From: Avena insularis
Taxonomy: Eukaryota; Streptophyta; Magnoliopsida; Poales; Poaceae
Assembly (NCBI GenBank): GCA_023614405.1
Contig: CM042686.1
Coordinates: 464,598,740-464,662,739 of the forward strand
Length of the DNA: 64,000 nucleotides
Reading direction: 5' to 3'
Shown here: positions 23,391-35,483 of the stretch, in pieces
Layout of the letters: each line of letters opens with the position of its first letter
Numbering within the stretch: position 1 is the stretch's first letter
Translations under genes and position numbers: made by a program
Notes under the pieces: model-generated
Seen by the model: only the letters and a program-made list of their open reading frames with translations
Told to the model about the DNA's origin: nothing
The model's database searches: none

Positions 23391-23905
23391 AAAGCTTCCT
23401 CTTGCAACATTGTTTGCCATCCCAAGATAAACATGAGTGCACAATATGGGCACACTATCACAAACTATGCCACGATTCTAGCCATAACAATGGTCATTAG
23501 GTCCGAAAGCCATGAAACCTCGAACATGATAGCTCATTTTGAGAAGGAATTTTTGAGATGCGATCAATATACCAAGTTTGGTATTTTTCCTTGCAACTAT
23601 GTCACATAATATGACACCACACAAAGGATTTACATTGTTCGGAATGTTTTTTGAATTTCTTACGCTCGTTTCCAAATTTTCCTATTTCAAACTATGGTCA
23701 AAACAGCGGGCATGAAGATAGGGGATGAGATTCACTAAACCTTGCATTGGATTTCTAAAGAAACATCATATTGTGATTCTAAAACTGATTGTTTTCAAAA
23801 AAATAATGAGCATTAGATCATGTACCTGTGATTCAAACCGGACCACTTCCTACTGATTAAGCAGACATTTATCTTTTTCACCCGGGGTGGACGGAAAGGT
23901 TTGAG
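23391..23905 (+). repeat. CACTA 0.67-kb repeat unit, copy 1
   Basis: Begins at 'cttcctcttgcaac' and runs to the copia 2 insertion. It matches 48205-48660 and 47772-48060. The ORFs here (23204-23675) are shadows. The 120 bases before it (23271-23390) hold no recognisable gene. Confidence 0.75.
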
Positions 23906-25622
23906 TGTTGGAAATATGCCCTAGAGACAAATAATAATATATATTATTGACATATTTCATTAAGTTCATAATAGGTTTTATATCATGCTATAACTGTATT
24001 GATAGGAACGTCAATACACGTGTGATATGTAAACCACCAAAGTCCCTAGTGATCCTCTAGACACTGGTTCACTGGTCAATCGATGATCGAGGTTTCCCGA
24101 TCATGGACATTTATGTCAATTAACAATGGGTTCATTTAATTCAGTGAATGAAAGTGATAGACATACCCAACATAATAATTGTAACATGATCAAGTCACAA
24201 AGTTCACTGTTACAATGACTAGAAATGTAGTAACCAATTCCTTACACCGTGAGACCATATCAATCACTATCACACAATACTTAGATAGCATCAAACATCA
24301 CATGGTGACATGGTGATCATAAAGGTGTGTTCTGGTATTCATAGGGGCATGTAGAAGCATTATGTGTCAAGAGCGGGATTTGTCCATCCGCATGACAGAA
24401 AGATACTCTGGGCCCACTCGGAGACATGACATCCATAAAGTTGCAGCATGTGACTAGGTCACAAGGATGGCTTTGCTCGGAATGAGTAAAGTTATACTTT
24501 TCGGTAACGAGATTGAACACGGCATGACGATGTCGTTGATCGGATCTTGGACAAGTAAAGTATTGAAGTAACAAGCGAATTGGACACTATCTTTCACGAT
24601 TCAACGACGAAGATTCTCGTGGAATGCACAGGGGTCATCATGGGCATCCAGGTCCCATTAATGATCATTGGTTCGAGAGAGGTCTCAACCATGTCTGGAG
24701 TGTTCCCGGATCATAGGGTAAAACACTTAAAGGTTTGAAAATGCTCGGAGATTGTTTTGGTATCATAGGAATCATCGAAGAAAAGAGAAGGGAAAACTGG
24801 AAGGGTTCCGGGAAAGTCCAGCGGGTGTCCGGTGTTGTCCGGAAGGAGGTCCGATGCAACAGGAATTAAATAGTATGTAAATATATGTTAATTACTGAAT
24901 TATACATGTATTTATATTTACTTAATAATTTAAAAATGATTTAATGCGGGAAGCCCGCCTAATGGGCCAATTCCTGGAGGGAAAAAGGCCCAAGAGGGGG
25001 ACACCAGCCACATGTGGGCTGCTCCCCACGTGGGGCCCATGGGGGGCTGGTCAGAGTGCCTCCCCACCTCCTCCCTTGATTAGTCCCACCCCGGGACTTT
25101 GAGGGAGGGAGTACCTCCTTTTCCTCTATATAAAGGAGGGCATATGGAGGGATCCAAACACACCAATAAGATACTCTTTGGCTAGAATATCCCCTTCTCT
25201 CTCTCTCTTGTGAGTGCGGCCCCATTGTAAGGGCGGCGAGAACGACAGTGTTCTTCACTGCGGAGCATCATCGCGTTGTGATGATTACGGATCCAGGAGA
25301 TCTACTTCCACAACCTCTGCTGGATCAGGGATCAGGAGTCGTCATCAAACACCTTATGTGTGTGACTCCCCACGAGGCACTACACTAGGGGCGCTAGAGT
25401 CGTTCGAGCCATCGGAGTCATTGGAGCTGGTGGAGCTGGAGCTAGTGGAGCCGTCGGTACGAATACATCAACCACATTCTCCCGAACATTGACAAAGCTT
25501 TTCAATCTTCAAGGGTAAGTTTCGAAAAGCCCCTCCGGTCACTTCATTACTAATAGATAGATCATGGCATTAGGGTTGGCCGCGTAGGACAAATTATTGT
25601 TTTCTGGTGCTAAACCCCTTCA
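23906..25622 (+). repeat. Copia element 2 5' LTR
   Basis: 1.72-kb LTR, TGTTGGAAATATGCCCTAG to CTAAACCCCTTCA. It contains a promoter (TATA at 25125) and a leader. Matched by 46542-47771. Confidence 0.92.
25125..25134 (+). promoter_or_regulatory. TATA box of copia element 2
   Basis: CTATATAAAG lies in a TC-rich context about 60 bases before a CT-rich initiator-like run at 25190-25210. The other LTR is cut just before this motif. Confidence 0.6.
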
Positions 25623-25623
25623 G

Positions 25624-25635
25624 TGGTATCAGAGC
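25624..25635 (+). other. Copia element 2 primer-binding site (tRNA-iMet)
   Basis: TGGTATCAGAGC, the canonical copia PBS, one base after the LTR. Confidence 0.92.
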
Positions 25636-26730
25636 TAGATCTATGTGTAGTATTGCTAGTACGGGTAGAACACATGAGTTGTAACATGTGGGCGTTAATC
25701 TTATAGTTGTTACCCTTCCACGTGTACTTGTGCATACCAAAGTAATGCTTGATGAAGCATCCCCCAACCGACTTTACGCTTTCATTCACGAGACTGGTCC
25801 ACGGTTGACATACGTCTTGTACCGTATAAAGTGGCTTTGGGGGGTGTCTGTCTCTCTTGCATTAGTTGGTATGCCATTTGGAACGGAGGGCCCCAAAAGG
25901 GGTGTAGTATATACAACTACTTGATCAATGTTGTGGTGGATGTTTGTAGGTAAGAATCGGTTCTTGTGAGAAATCCCTAGCAGCCACGTAAAACATGCAA
26001 ATATAAAGTAGAGGTGTCTAACTTTTTTTTGCAGGGGCGTTATGATGTGATATGGTAGTAGACAAGGTAAAGTAGTTTACTTTCTATTGCTAAGTAGTAG
26101 TAATGGTCATGGTGATGATGGACTACCACGCCGGGAGGCACCGGTACCCTAGTTCCGGGATTCGGAAACACAGGATGAAGATCACAGCGGGAAGACCATA
26201 TTGCATCGCACTTAGATTCAATGTTTATAGTTTGTGCATCTTGTTGTATGCTAGTATTAGATACTCGACGGTAGCCTAATAAGATTATCCCTAAACAAAA
26301 TACCAATGGAAGTGTTCTCCCTTAGTGTGCACCACCAAGAAAGTTCTCCGTTATGAGGCAGGCCGTGACGATCGGGTGTCCGACATATCTGCGTTCGCAT
26401 ACAGTGGGTGTAAGCCATGTTGCACAGCGAATACACTAAGGTTGAGTTGGCGAGCCTAGCATGTGTAGACATGGCCTCGGAACATAGATGGTCAAAAGAT
26501 CGATCATGAGTCACATGAATGATGTGATTGACATTGGAGAATGTCTACCTTTGCATCTATGTTGCCGGCGGGGGCGATCGGGGGTGACATAGTGAATAAG
26601 GATCGGGTAATCACTAAAACTACTTTAGGGATGTTTTCTTAGTGGGAGCTCATCTAATATAATATGATTATAATTTGAACTCACATATTATGAACTTAGT
26701 TTTAATGTCTTTGCGAAACCTTTCTAGACC
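25636..26730 (+). other. Copia element 2 leader, no gene seen
   Basis: 1.1 kb of non-coding leader between PBS and gag. ORFs of 78-88 aa on either strand lack domains. Confidence 0.6.
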
Positions 26731-27239
26731 ATGTCAAAACCCAAGTCTCTGTTTTGCTTTGAGGGATTCATGGAGAGTGAGAAACTCAAAGTACATGGGT
26801 CCAACTTCACATACTAGTACCAATGCCTGAGGAATATCCTCATCTTCCACGATCTATTATATGTGCTACGAGAACCACTAGGAGATTTTCTCATGGGATT
26901 CACCGGACTGCCCGATGATCATGATTATCGTGCCCAATGTGATGCCTTCATGACAGTCAAATACACTATGGTTCATGTCATGGAGCCTACTCTGGGAGCA
27001 TGTTTTCATGAGGTTGAGGCCTTTAGTTTGGCTGACGGACTTGAGATGTTGTTTCCATCTCAAGTCAGAATCATGGAATTTGAATAAATGGATGATTTCC
27101 TCTCAATCGAGATGAGGGAAAACACCAGCCTAGAAGACCACTTGGATATCTTGGAAAGACTTCATGAGCGCCTTGTGGACATCATGGACTACTGGGTGAC
27201 CGAAAAATTTGCGATAGATGTGGTGTTGCGCTTGCTACC
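26731..27239 (+). pseudogene. Copia element 2 gag, 5' part, with stops
   Basis: One reading frame from the ATG at 26731 carries two in-frame stops (TAG 26815, TAA 27085). It is then interrupted by element B at a CTACC target. The frame resumes at 43431 after removal of B and one TSD copy, and stays open for over 40 codons, so B landed inside this coding region. The sequence resembles copia gag of the UBN2 type in its spacing of helical, acidic segments. No zinc knuckle is seen. It is a dead copy. Confidence 0.7.
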
Positions 27240-28586
27240 TGCTAACTCGTGTACTAACGAGCTCGTTGGGGAACCCCAAGAGGAAGGTATAATGAGCACA
27301 GCAGTAAGTTTCCCTCAGTTATGAAAACAAGGTTATCAATCTAGTAGGAGCAAGGAAACACCTCAAAGGTGTTGCTAGCTGAACTTTGGCAGGGCGGACT
27401 ATCGGTGCCAGCAGCAACGTGGAGTCCTGCACAACACAACCACAGAACTCTGTCCCCAACTTACGATGAGGTTGTCAATCTCACCGGTTTTGCTGAAAAC
27501 AAAGGATTAAACGTATCGAGTGGAAGAAAGTAATAGTTTGCAGAAAGTAAACACAAATCAGTAAACAATTGATTGTAGATTGATGGTAAAAGAAAGGACC
27601 GGGCTCCATAGTTCACTAGTGGTGGCTCGCCTTAAGATAGATGACATGTTGGGTGAACAAGTTAAAGCGGGCAATTGACAAACATCGAGAAAGCATACAA
27701 GCATATACCACTCATCTTGACTCCTTTGAGACTTGATTGGGCATTACAACATTATACATAGACCGTAATCCAACTTCATCTATGACTAATAATCCACCTT
27801 CAGGTTATCATCCGAACCCCCTCCAGTATTAAGTTACAAGCAACGGATAATTGCATTACACATTGCGTGTAAAGTAAACAATACGATTGTTCTATGAACA
27901 AAGGATTGTTGTTTTCTCCCTAGTAGCAACAGCACGTCTAGTACCTTAGAGATTTCTGTCACTTCCCCTCATTACTAGAGGCATGAACCCACTATCGAGC
28001 ATAAATACTAACTCTTGGAGTTGCTAGCATCTACTTGGACAAGATAGCTACTAACAACGGAAAGCATGCAAGATCACAAATAACAAAGACATGCTAGAAT
28101 CAATAATCAATCTGAAATAGCATCTCAATATCCATCGGATCCCCACAAACACAACATGTAGGAATTACAAATAGATGATCTTTATCATGAACGGAGCTCA
28201 CACGATCTAAACATGATAGCACAAAGGAGGAGAACCAGCAATCTAGCTACTACATGGACCCGTAGTCCAAAGATGAACTACTCACGCATCACACCGGAGG
28301 CTTGCATGATGATAAAGAAGGCCTCCAGGGTGAATTCCCCTTTCCGGCAGGGTGCCAGGAAGAGCTTCAGATCCCTCCCGATCTAGGGATGGAGATGATG
28401 GAGGCTATAGACTCTTTCGTGGAATTTTGATTGGGTACTTAGGGTTTCTGTATCGGAGGCAATATACAAGCGAGAGGGGAGGCCGAGGGGGTGCCTGGGG
28501 CGGCCAGACCACCCCCTGGCATGGGCCAGGCCTGGCCACGCGGCTAGGTGGGGTGGCCGGGCCCCAGCCCCTCTCCGTCTCGTATT
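27240..28586 (-). repeat. Element B 3' LTR, truncated at its interior end
   Basis: The outer end is intact (TGCTAACTCG at 27240). The inner ~250 bp, including the TGATACATTG terminus, and the polypurine tract are deleted. The LTR text stops at 'cgtctcgtatt' and runs straight into 'tgaggtgacatgcacc' of the interior. Confidence 0.85.
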
Positions 28587-29135
28587 TGAGGTGACATGCA
28601 CCATCATAAACTTGATCAAAGTATTTGTAAAACAATGATAGCTGGGATCATAGTACTTCAATCATAACATGAAAGTCAAAGTTCTAACAATAAGGCAAAG
28701 CAACTGTGTTGCAACATGAAAAGGCATAAACAAAAGATTCATGAATAACAATGCTTTGCAAGACATTTGTTTGTTTCACATAAAGAAAACATAGCATAGT
28801 GGCATTCAGCTTGTCCCTCATAGAGTAGCAAACATAAATGCATAGGACACCTTCAAAGTTCATAAGAGTGAATAGATACAAATAGTTTAAAACAAGCAAT
28901 ACCAAAGCTATGCAGTAATCAACTAGTCTTGGGACAATGCACATAGAACTAAGAATGGCCACTATGTTCTCAAAGTAGGTGCATAAAGATAGAAGGTGGA
29001 GACTCAACAAAAAAGTAAAAGAAAGGCCTTAATAAGAGGAAGTAGGGATTCAAGTCTCATAAAGAGCTTCCAAAAATTATGGTACTTATTAGCTTTCAGC
29101 TCTCATTGCCCTATCATAAGCATCTTGAAGGTGAT
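28587..29135 (-). repeat. Element B 3' interior, outer segment
   Basis: Matches the reverse complement of about 6400-6950 of element A. No gene. It is interrupted by the solo LTR at GTGAT and resumes at 30717. Confidence 0.8.
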
Positions 29136-30711
29136 TGATGGCTCAGTGTACGGCGCCAGAAAAGTGCTGGTGTGGTGTTGATGTAGAGCTCGTTGGGAAC
29201 CCCAAGAGGAAGGTATGATGAGCACAGCAGCAAGTTTCCCTCAGTTATGAAACCAAGGTTTAATCGAACCAGTAGGAGCAAGGAAACACCCCAAAGGTGT
29301 TGCTAGCTGAGCCTTGGCAGGGCGCACTACCGGTGCTAGTAGCAACGTGGAGACCTACACAACACAACCATAGAACTTTGTCCCCAAATTGCGATGAGGT
29401 TGTCAATCTCACCGTGTTTTGCGGAAAACAAAGGATTAAACGTATCGGATGGAAAGAAGTAATAGTTTGCAGAAAGTAAACACAAAGCAGTAACAGTTTG
29501 TAGATTGTATGTAAAAGAAAGGACCAGGATCCATAGTTCACTAGAGGTGGCTCTCCTTAGATAGATAACATGTTGGGTGAACAAATTACAGCGGGGCAAT
29601 TGACAAACATCGAGAAAGCAATACATGCATATACTAATCATCTTGACTCCTTTGAGACTTGATTGGTCATTAAAACATTATACATAGACCGCCATCCAAC
29701 TGCATCTATGACTAATAATCCACCTTCAGGTTATCATCCGAGCCCCCTCCAGTATTAAGTTGCAAGCAACAGATTATTTCTTCTGAATCGTGTAAAGTAA
29801 ACAATACGATTGTTCTATGAACAAAGGATTGTTGTTTTCTCCCTAGTAGCAACAGACATCTAGTACCTTTGAGATTTCTGTCACTTCCCAGTTACACGAG
29901 GCATGAACCCACTATCGAGCATAAATACTAACTCTTGGAGTTGCTAGCATCTACTTGGCCAAGATAGCTACTAACAATGGAAAGCATGCAAGATCACAAA
30001 TAACAAAGACATGATAGAATCAATAATCAATCTGAAATAGCATCTCAATATCCATCGGATCCCCGCAAACACAACATGCAGAATTACAAATAGATGATCT
30101 TGATCACGGAGCTCACAAGATCTAGACATGAAAGCACAAAGGAGGAGAACCAGCCATCTAGCTACTACATGGATCCGTAGTCCAAGGATGAACTACTCAG
30201 GCATCACACCAGAGGCTTGCATGGTGATGAAGAAGGCCTCCAGGGTGAAATCCCTTCTCCAGCAGGGTGCCGGGAAGAGCTTCAGATCCCTCCCGATCTA
30301 GGGATGGAGATCATGGCGGTTACAGACTCTTTCATGGATTTTTGATCGGGCCTTAGGGTTTTCGTCCCGAGGGCATCCTATAGGCGGAAGGGGAGGCCGA
30401 GGGGGTGCCGGAGGCGGCCACACCACCCCCTGGCGCGGGCCAGGCTAGGCCGCATGGCCAGGTGGTGTGGTGGCCCCTGGCCCCTCTCCATCTCATACTC
30501 TGGCATCTGATGACTTCCGGAAAAATAGGCACTTTGGCTTTTGTCCCGTCCAAAAACAGCAGAAAACAGGCAGCTCACACTGTGGCTCTTGTTAATAGGT
30601 TATTCCAAGAAATCATATGAAAAGTACTCCAAAGTGTGGACAAAACACAAGAAAGTGGATAAAACCAAGCATGGAACATCAAAAATTATAGATACATTTG
30701 CAATGTATCAG
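29136..30711 (-). mobile_element. Solo LTR inside element B
   Basis: A single 1.58-kb LTR of the same family is flanked by the perfect TSD GTGAT (29131-29135 and 30712-30716). Its minus-strand 5' end is TGATACATTGC. Its other end reads TGATGGCTCAGTGTACGGCG and contains a PBS-like GGCGCCAGAAAA just inside the terminus, unlike the other copies. Solo LTRs arise by recombination between the two LTRs of an element. Confidence 0.9.
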
Positions 30712-30716
30712 TGATT

Positions 30717-32691
30717 AAGGTTAAAGTGACACAACTAAGAGGATATGCTTGACAAGTTATAAGCTGAAATCTCATGCCCCTTACTTACAAAGACCGAACC
30801 TCATGCTACTCAACTTTAGTCACAAGTAAGCTCTTGCCATTGTAAGTACATATGTATCATAGAGAACCGCCAACGGGGTACCCCTTGCACATGATACAAG
30901 AGCTGTCCCATAATCAAAATGACAAGGCAAGCAGACAATGAGCATCTCAGCGATATTTTTATTTGCTATTTGCATAGGTTTTTATCAAGGATGCTTCATA
31001 GAGTGCTCATTATGGTTATGCTGCAAGTTTCCACCATGATTAGGCATGGCTTAGGCTAGCGGCCCAGGCATTTCTCTAACACAAATACAAACTCCATGAT
31101 CTTACAAGTTCCCATTTTATTTCACACCGCCGGGATCCATAAGCAAAAGAACATGATATCAACGTGGTACAAAGTACAGGTGCAATGTTGAAAGCGTTCC
31201 CCATGATACATGGTTTTGCTAACTTCAACTTATAAAGCGCAAGCATATACACAACAAATATGGATGCAATGGTTCAAGTTTATTAAGTGCAAGAAAGTAA
31301 AGCGTTCCATCAAGTTCGTGAGAGCTTTAATCACTAGTTTTCTCATAACAAGTTTAATTCGGAAGGTAGACAAAAACATGAATATACTTGGAATAGCATA
31401 TGCTAATAGGTAGGTATGGTGGACTCTTTCTAATAACTTGGTTTTAGGAGTTGGATGCATGAGTGGAACTCATACTTAGTTATGGAGGCTAGCAAAAGAC
31501 TGGGAGCGACCAACTAAGAGAGAAATAATGGCCATAATCATGCAGAGCAACAAAACATCATTGATCAAAGCATAAAGTGATACTACAGGTTGAAAACTAG
31601 AGGATAATAAAGGCTATGGTGACTTGGGATAGTCATAACATGGTGTGAGCATGTGCCAAGTCAACCCAAATAAAGCATCAAAGGAGAATACCATAATACT
31701 ATGCTTTAATATGCTAAAACAACGCATGATTCTTTCAAGGCACATTAAGTAATCTCAATTTTTTTATAACAAGTCATGCTACAACAAAGAATACTATAAA
31801 GCCAAAACAATATCAAGCATGGCATGACAAAGCATGGGCCACAGTCAAAAACAAGCTCTCTTTACCACTTAAGCATGAACTTTCCTACTCTTTTCCAATC
31901 CAAACCAAACTATTTGGAAACCAATGTATGAAATAGGGGGTCCAATAAATTTATTAACGAAAACCAAAACCAAAACAAAAACGAAAAAGAAGACGCTCCA
32001 AGAACAACACAACTGTGCATGAAACAATAAAAATGAAGTGTTTGGAAGGAACCTGGAATTTTTATTCATGAAGAAGGGGATGCCTTGGGCATCCCCAAGC
32101 TTTGACGCTTGTACTTCTTGGATATTTCTTGGGGTGACACGTGTGGCATCCCCAAGCTTTAGCTTTAGTCCATCCTTCATCTCGTTACTCATTCCTTCCA
32201 TACACCTGAGATTTTTCCTTCATACAAAACTTCACACAATCTTTATTAGCAACATTAGTGCACTCAAGATAATAGGTCTTTAGGTTCAGTTCCAACACCA
32301 ATAAAACTTCCATTAAAACACTAACTATTGTATCACTTCCCTCAAAAAGCTCAATTCCCCAAAAGAACTCAAAAAGGAACCAACAAGAAGCAAATGCAAA
32401 TAAAGGTAGAAATCTGTCAAAACAGACCAGCACATAAAGACGAAATTTTCCGAAGACTTTCTGTTGCTCAAATCTAAAAGTGTTGAACTAACGAACGTTA
32501 GATAACAACCTGGGGCAGAAGAACCAAAATTCACGCCTCAAAAGGATGTACAGAGATTTTACACGAATTTTTATGGTGAAGCACATAAATCTGTTTCGGG
32601 ACAGCAACTTTCCCAATCATTACTTCTCTCTCATTAGAGGTTACTCTTGGCACAAAAAGCAAATAAAAAGGATAACGATCGGTTATTACTG
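30717..32691 (-). repeat. Element B shared non-coding interior
   Basis: Reverse-complement counterpart of 4435-6370 in element A and about 57960-59935 in H. No gene. The hairpin GGGATGCC/GGCATCCC is conserved near 32078-32098. Confidence 0.8.
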
Positions 32692-33203
<512 letters not shown>

Positions 33204-34188
33204 ACATAGAGAGATGTTTCAATACCATGAAAACTTCTACAACCATATTTTCCTCTGTCATAATAATTTTTAGTAGCCTCATGAATAAACTAAACAATAT
33301 AACTATCACATAAAGAATGCTTTTCATGATCTACAAACACATAATTTTTATCAAGCTCAAAAATAGTGGGATTAAAACCTTCAAACCCACTTTTAACAAT
33401 TTTATAACAAGATGACTGATCAATCCCATTTTCAATAGTAGTACAATTAATATTATCAACCAATATAGGACCATCATCTAGAGGTTTATTATAAACATTT
33501 TCAAAAGAAACCACAGGAACATGACATTCGTCCTCCTTTGGTAAGCATGGGGGCAATCAAATAATGTAAGGGGTAAAGACTTACTCTCATTAGAAGGTAG
33601 GGATGGGTAGATCCATTATTCCTCCTCTTGATCATCACTCTCCTCCTCTTTTTCATCCAATAAGCTTCCAGTTTCAGCAATTTCTTCTTCCATAGGCTCC
33701 TGCAAGGCATTAGTCTCTTCCATTGGTGGAGAGCATCTATTAAGATATTCAAGAATATAGCCATTTTATACCTTGTAATTATCAAAGCAAAATTTAAGTA
33801 TATCATAAACCTCATATTTATAAGGTGAATCATCAGTATTTTCAAGCAAACTAGCAAGTTCAAATGCACCCTTCCAAACAATAAATTCTTCAATTTGTTC
33901 CACATCATAAAAGTCATAATTTCCCTTAACATAAGAAGATATGGTAACATCATCATTATACTCACATTGAAAAGGGAGGTGTTTATACCTCCTACAGCAA
34001 CAAGATTTATCAAAGCAATAAGTAACATTATAAGTAGAGCACATGTTTATAGCAATGATATACAATTTATCAATTTGTTCACATAAGTGTTTCCCTTTTT
34101 GTGACAAGCGGTGTTCCTTATAATAATATTTTTGTTCTTCCGTGAACCCACCTTGCCAATAAGATTCAGTTTCAAAGAAACCAACCAT
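33204..34188 (-). pseudogene. Broken copy of the element A ORF in element B
   Basis: From the ATG at 34188 (17 codons inside ORF 34239-33766) the minus strand encodes a protein very like the A ORF, with MVGFFETESYWQGGF and the CCCRRYKHLPF patch intact. It is stopped near 33767, where GATGAAAATGG of A has become GTATAAAATGG. Coding similarity continues in other frames (33556-33290) to the SYIV segment. B carries about 110 bases near 33350-33490 (ILVDNIN.. to ..FELDKNYVF) that A lacks, so the two copies differ by indels as well as substitutions. Confidence 0.8.
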
Positions 34189-34374
34189 TGATAGAAAGCA
34201 TGATAAAGCAAGACAATAACAGACCAATGAAAATAACAAATATAGTACGAACTATTTTTTTTGTATTTTTGATAAAGAAACAAGCAAACAAAGCAAAAAT
34301 AAACTAAGCAAAACAAATAAAACAAAGTAAAGAGATTGGTTATGAGGGACTCCCCTTGTGAAGATGTCCTTGAC

Positions 34375-34392
34375 TCCCTGGCAATGGCGCCA
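34375..34392 (-). other. Element B primer-binding site
   Basis: The complement reads TGGCGCCATTGCCAGGGA, tRNA-Asp type with two changes, ten bases from the 5' LTR. Confidence 0.85.
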
Positions 34393-35483
34393 GAAAATCA
34401 CTTGCGGACTCATGTACTAAAGAGCTCGTTGGGGAACCCCAAGAGGAAGGTATGAGTGAGTTTCCCTCAGTTATGAAACCAAGGTTATCAATCTAGTAGG
34501 AGCAAGGAAACACCTCAAAGGTGTTGCTAGCTGAACTTTGGCAGGGCGCACTACCGGTGCCAGTAGCAACGTGGAGTCCTGCACAACACAACCACAGAAC
34601 TATGTCTCCAACTTATGACGAGGTTATCAATCTCACTGGTTTTGCTGAAAACAAAGGATTAAACGTATCGAGTGGAAGAAAGTAATAGTTTGCAGAAAGT
34701 AAACACAAAGTGTCACATCCCAAAATTTTCCAAATTTTGAAATGTGAAAATTTTAAACAAAATAAAGAACCAAGTTCTTTGAAATTCAGAAGGAACAAAA
34801 ACTTTTGGAACATTTAATATAATGCCCCCAAAACCCAAGCCAAACAAAATGATTTTTGTTGTGAAGTGGTGTGCATGTTTTAAAATCCAAAATCATGAAG
34901 CATGCATGAGCATCTTGACTTGGTTGCATTTTAAAAACCTAAAAGAAGTGAAAATTATCTCAAACCCTAAAACTCTAATTATTGGTTAACACTAAGAACA
35001 ACACAATACTATGGATATATTCCATATTTAAATTATATAAAAGAACTCCTATGTGAGCTAAAAAGATAAAGGACAAAAGAATAAAACAATAGAAATTGGT
35101 TTCATCTAATTTAGAGCCATGGATAAAAAGATATCAATTATTTGGGAATAGAATGAAGAAAATGCAATATTAGCTATTAAAGCCAAAGTGAATAAATTTG
35201 ATTAAAAATTTTTGGGTTGGAAAGTAAATGTGTTCTATAATGCCCTAAAAATCTAATTTGAGTTTTACAAATTTTTAGAAATTTGTTTGATTCAAATTGG
35301 TTCACTAAATCAAAAGTTTTTGAAGAAAACAGAAAAAGAAAAAGAAAAAAATTTAAAAGAATAAGCAAAAGAAGAAGAAAAAACAGCAATTACATTGAAT
35401 ACCACAGAAGCCCCTCATGGCTCTCCCTTCTCCCCCTTTATTTCTCACCGTCCCCCTCTTCACCCCCTCTCCCTAACACCGCG

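Noticed and set aside
23204..23675. ORFs on both strands as CACTA proteins
   Set aside because: They lie in the 0.67-kb non-coding repeat and are not conserved among its copies.
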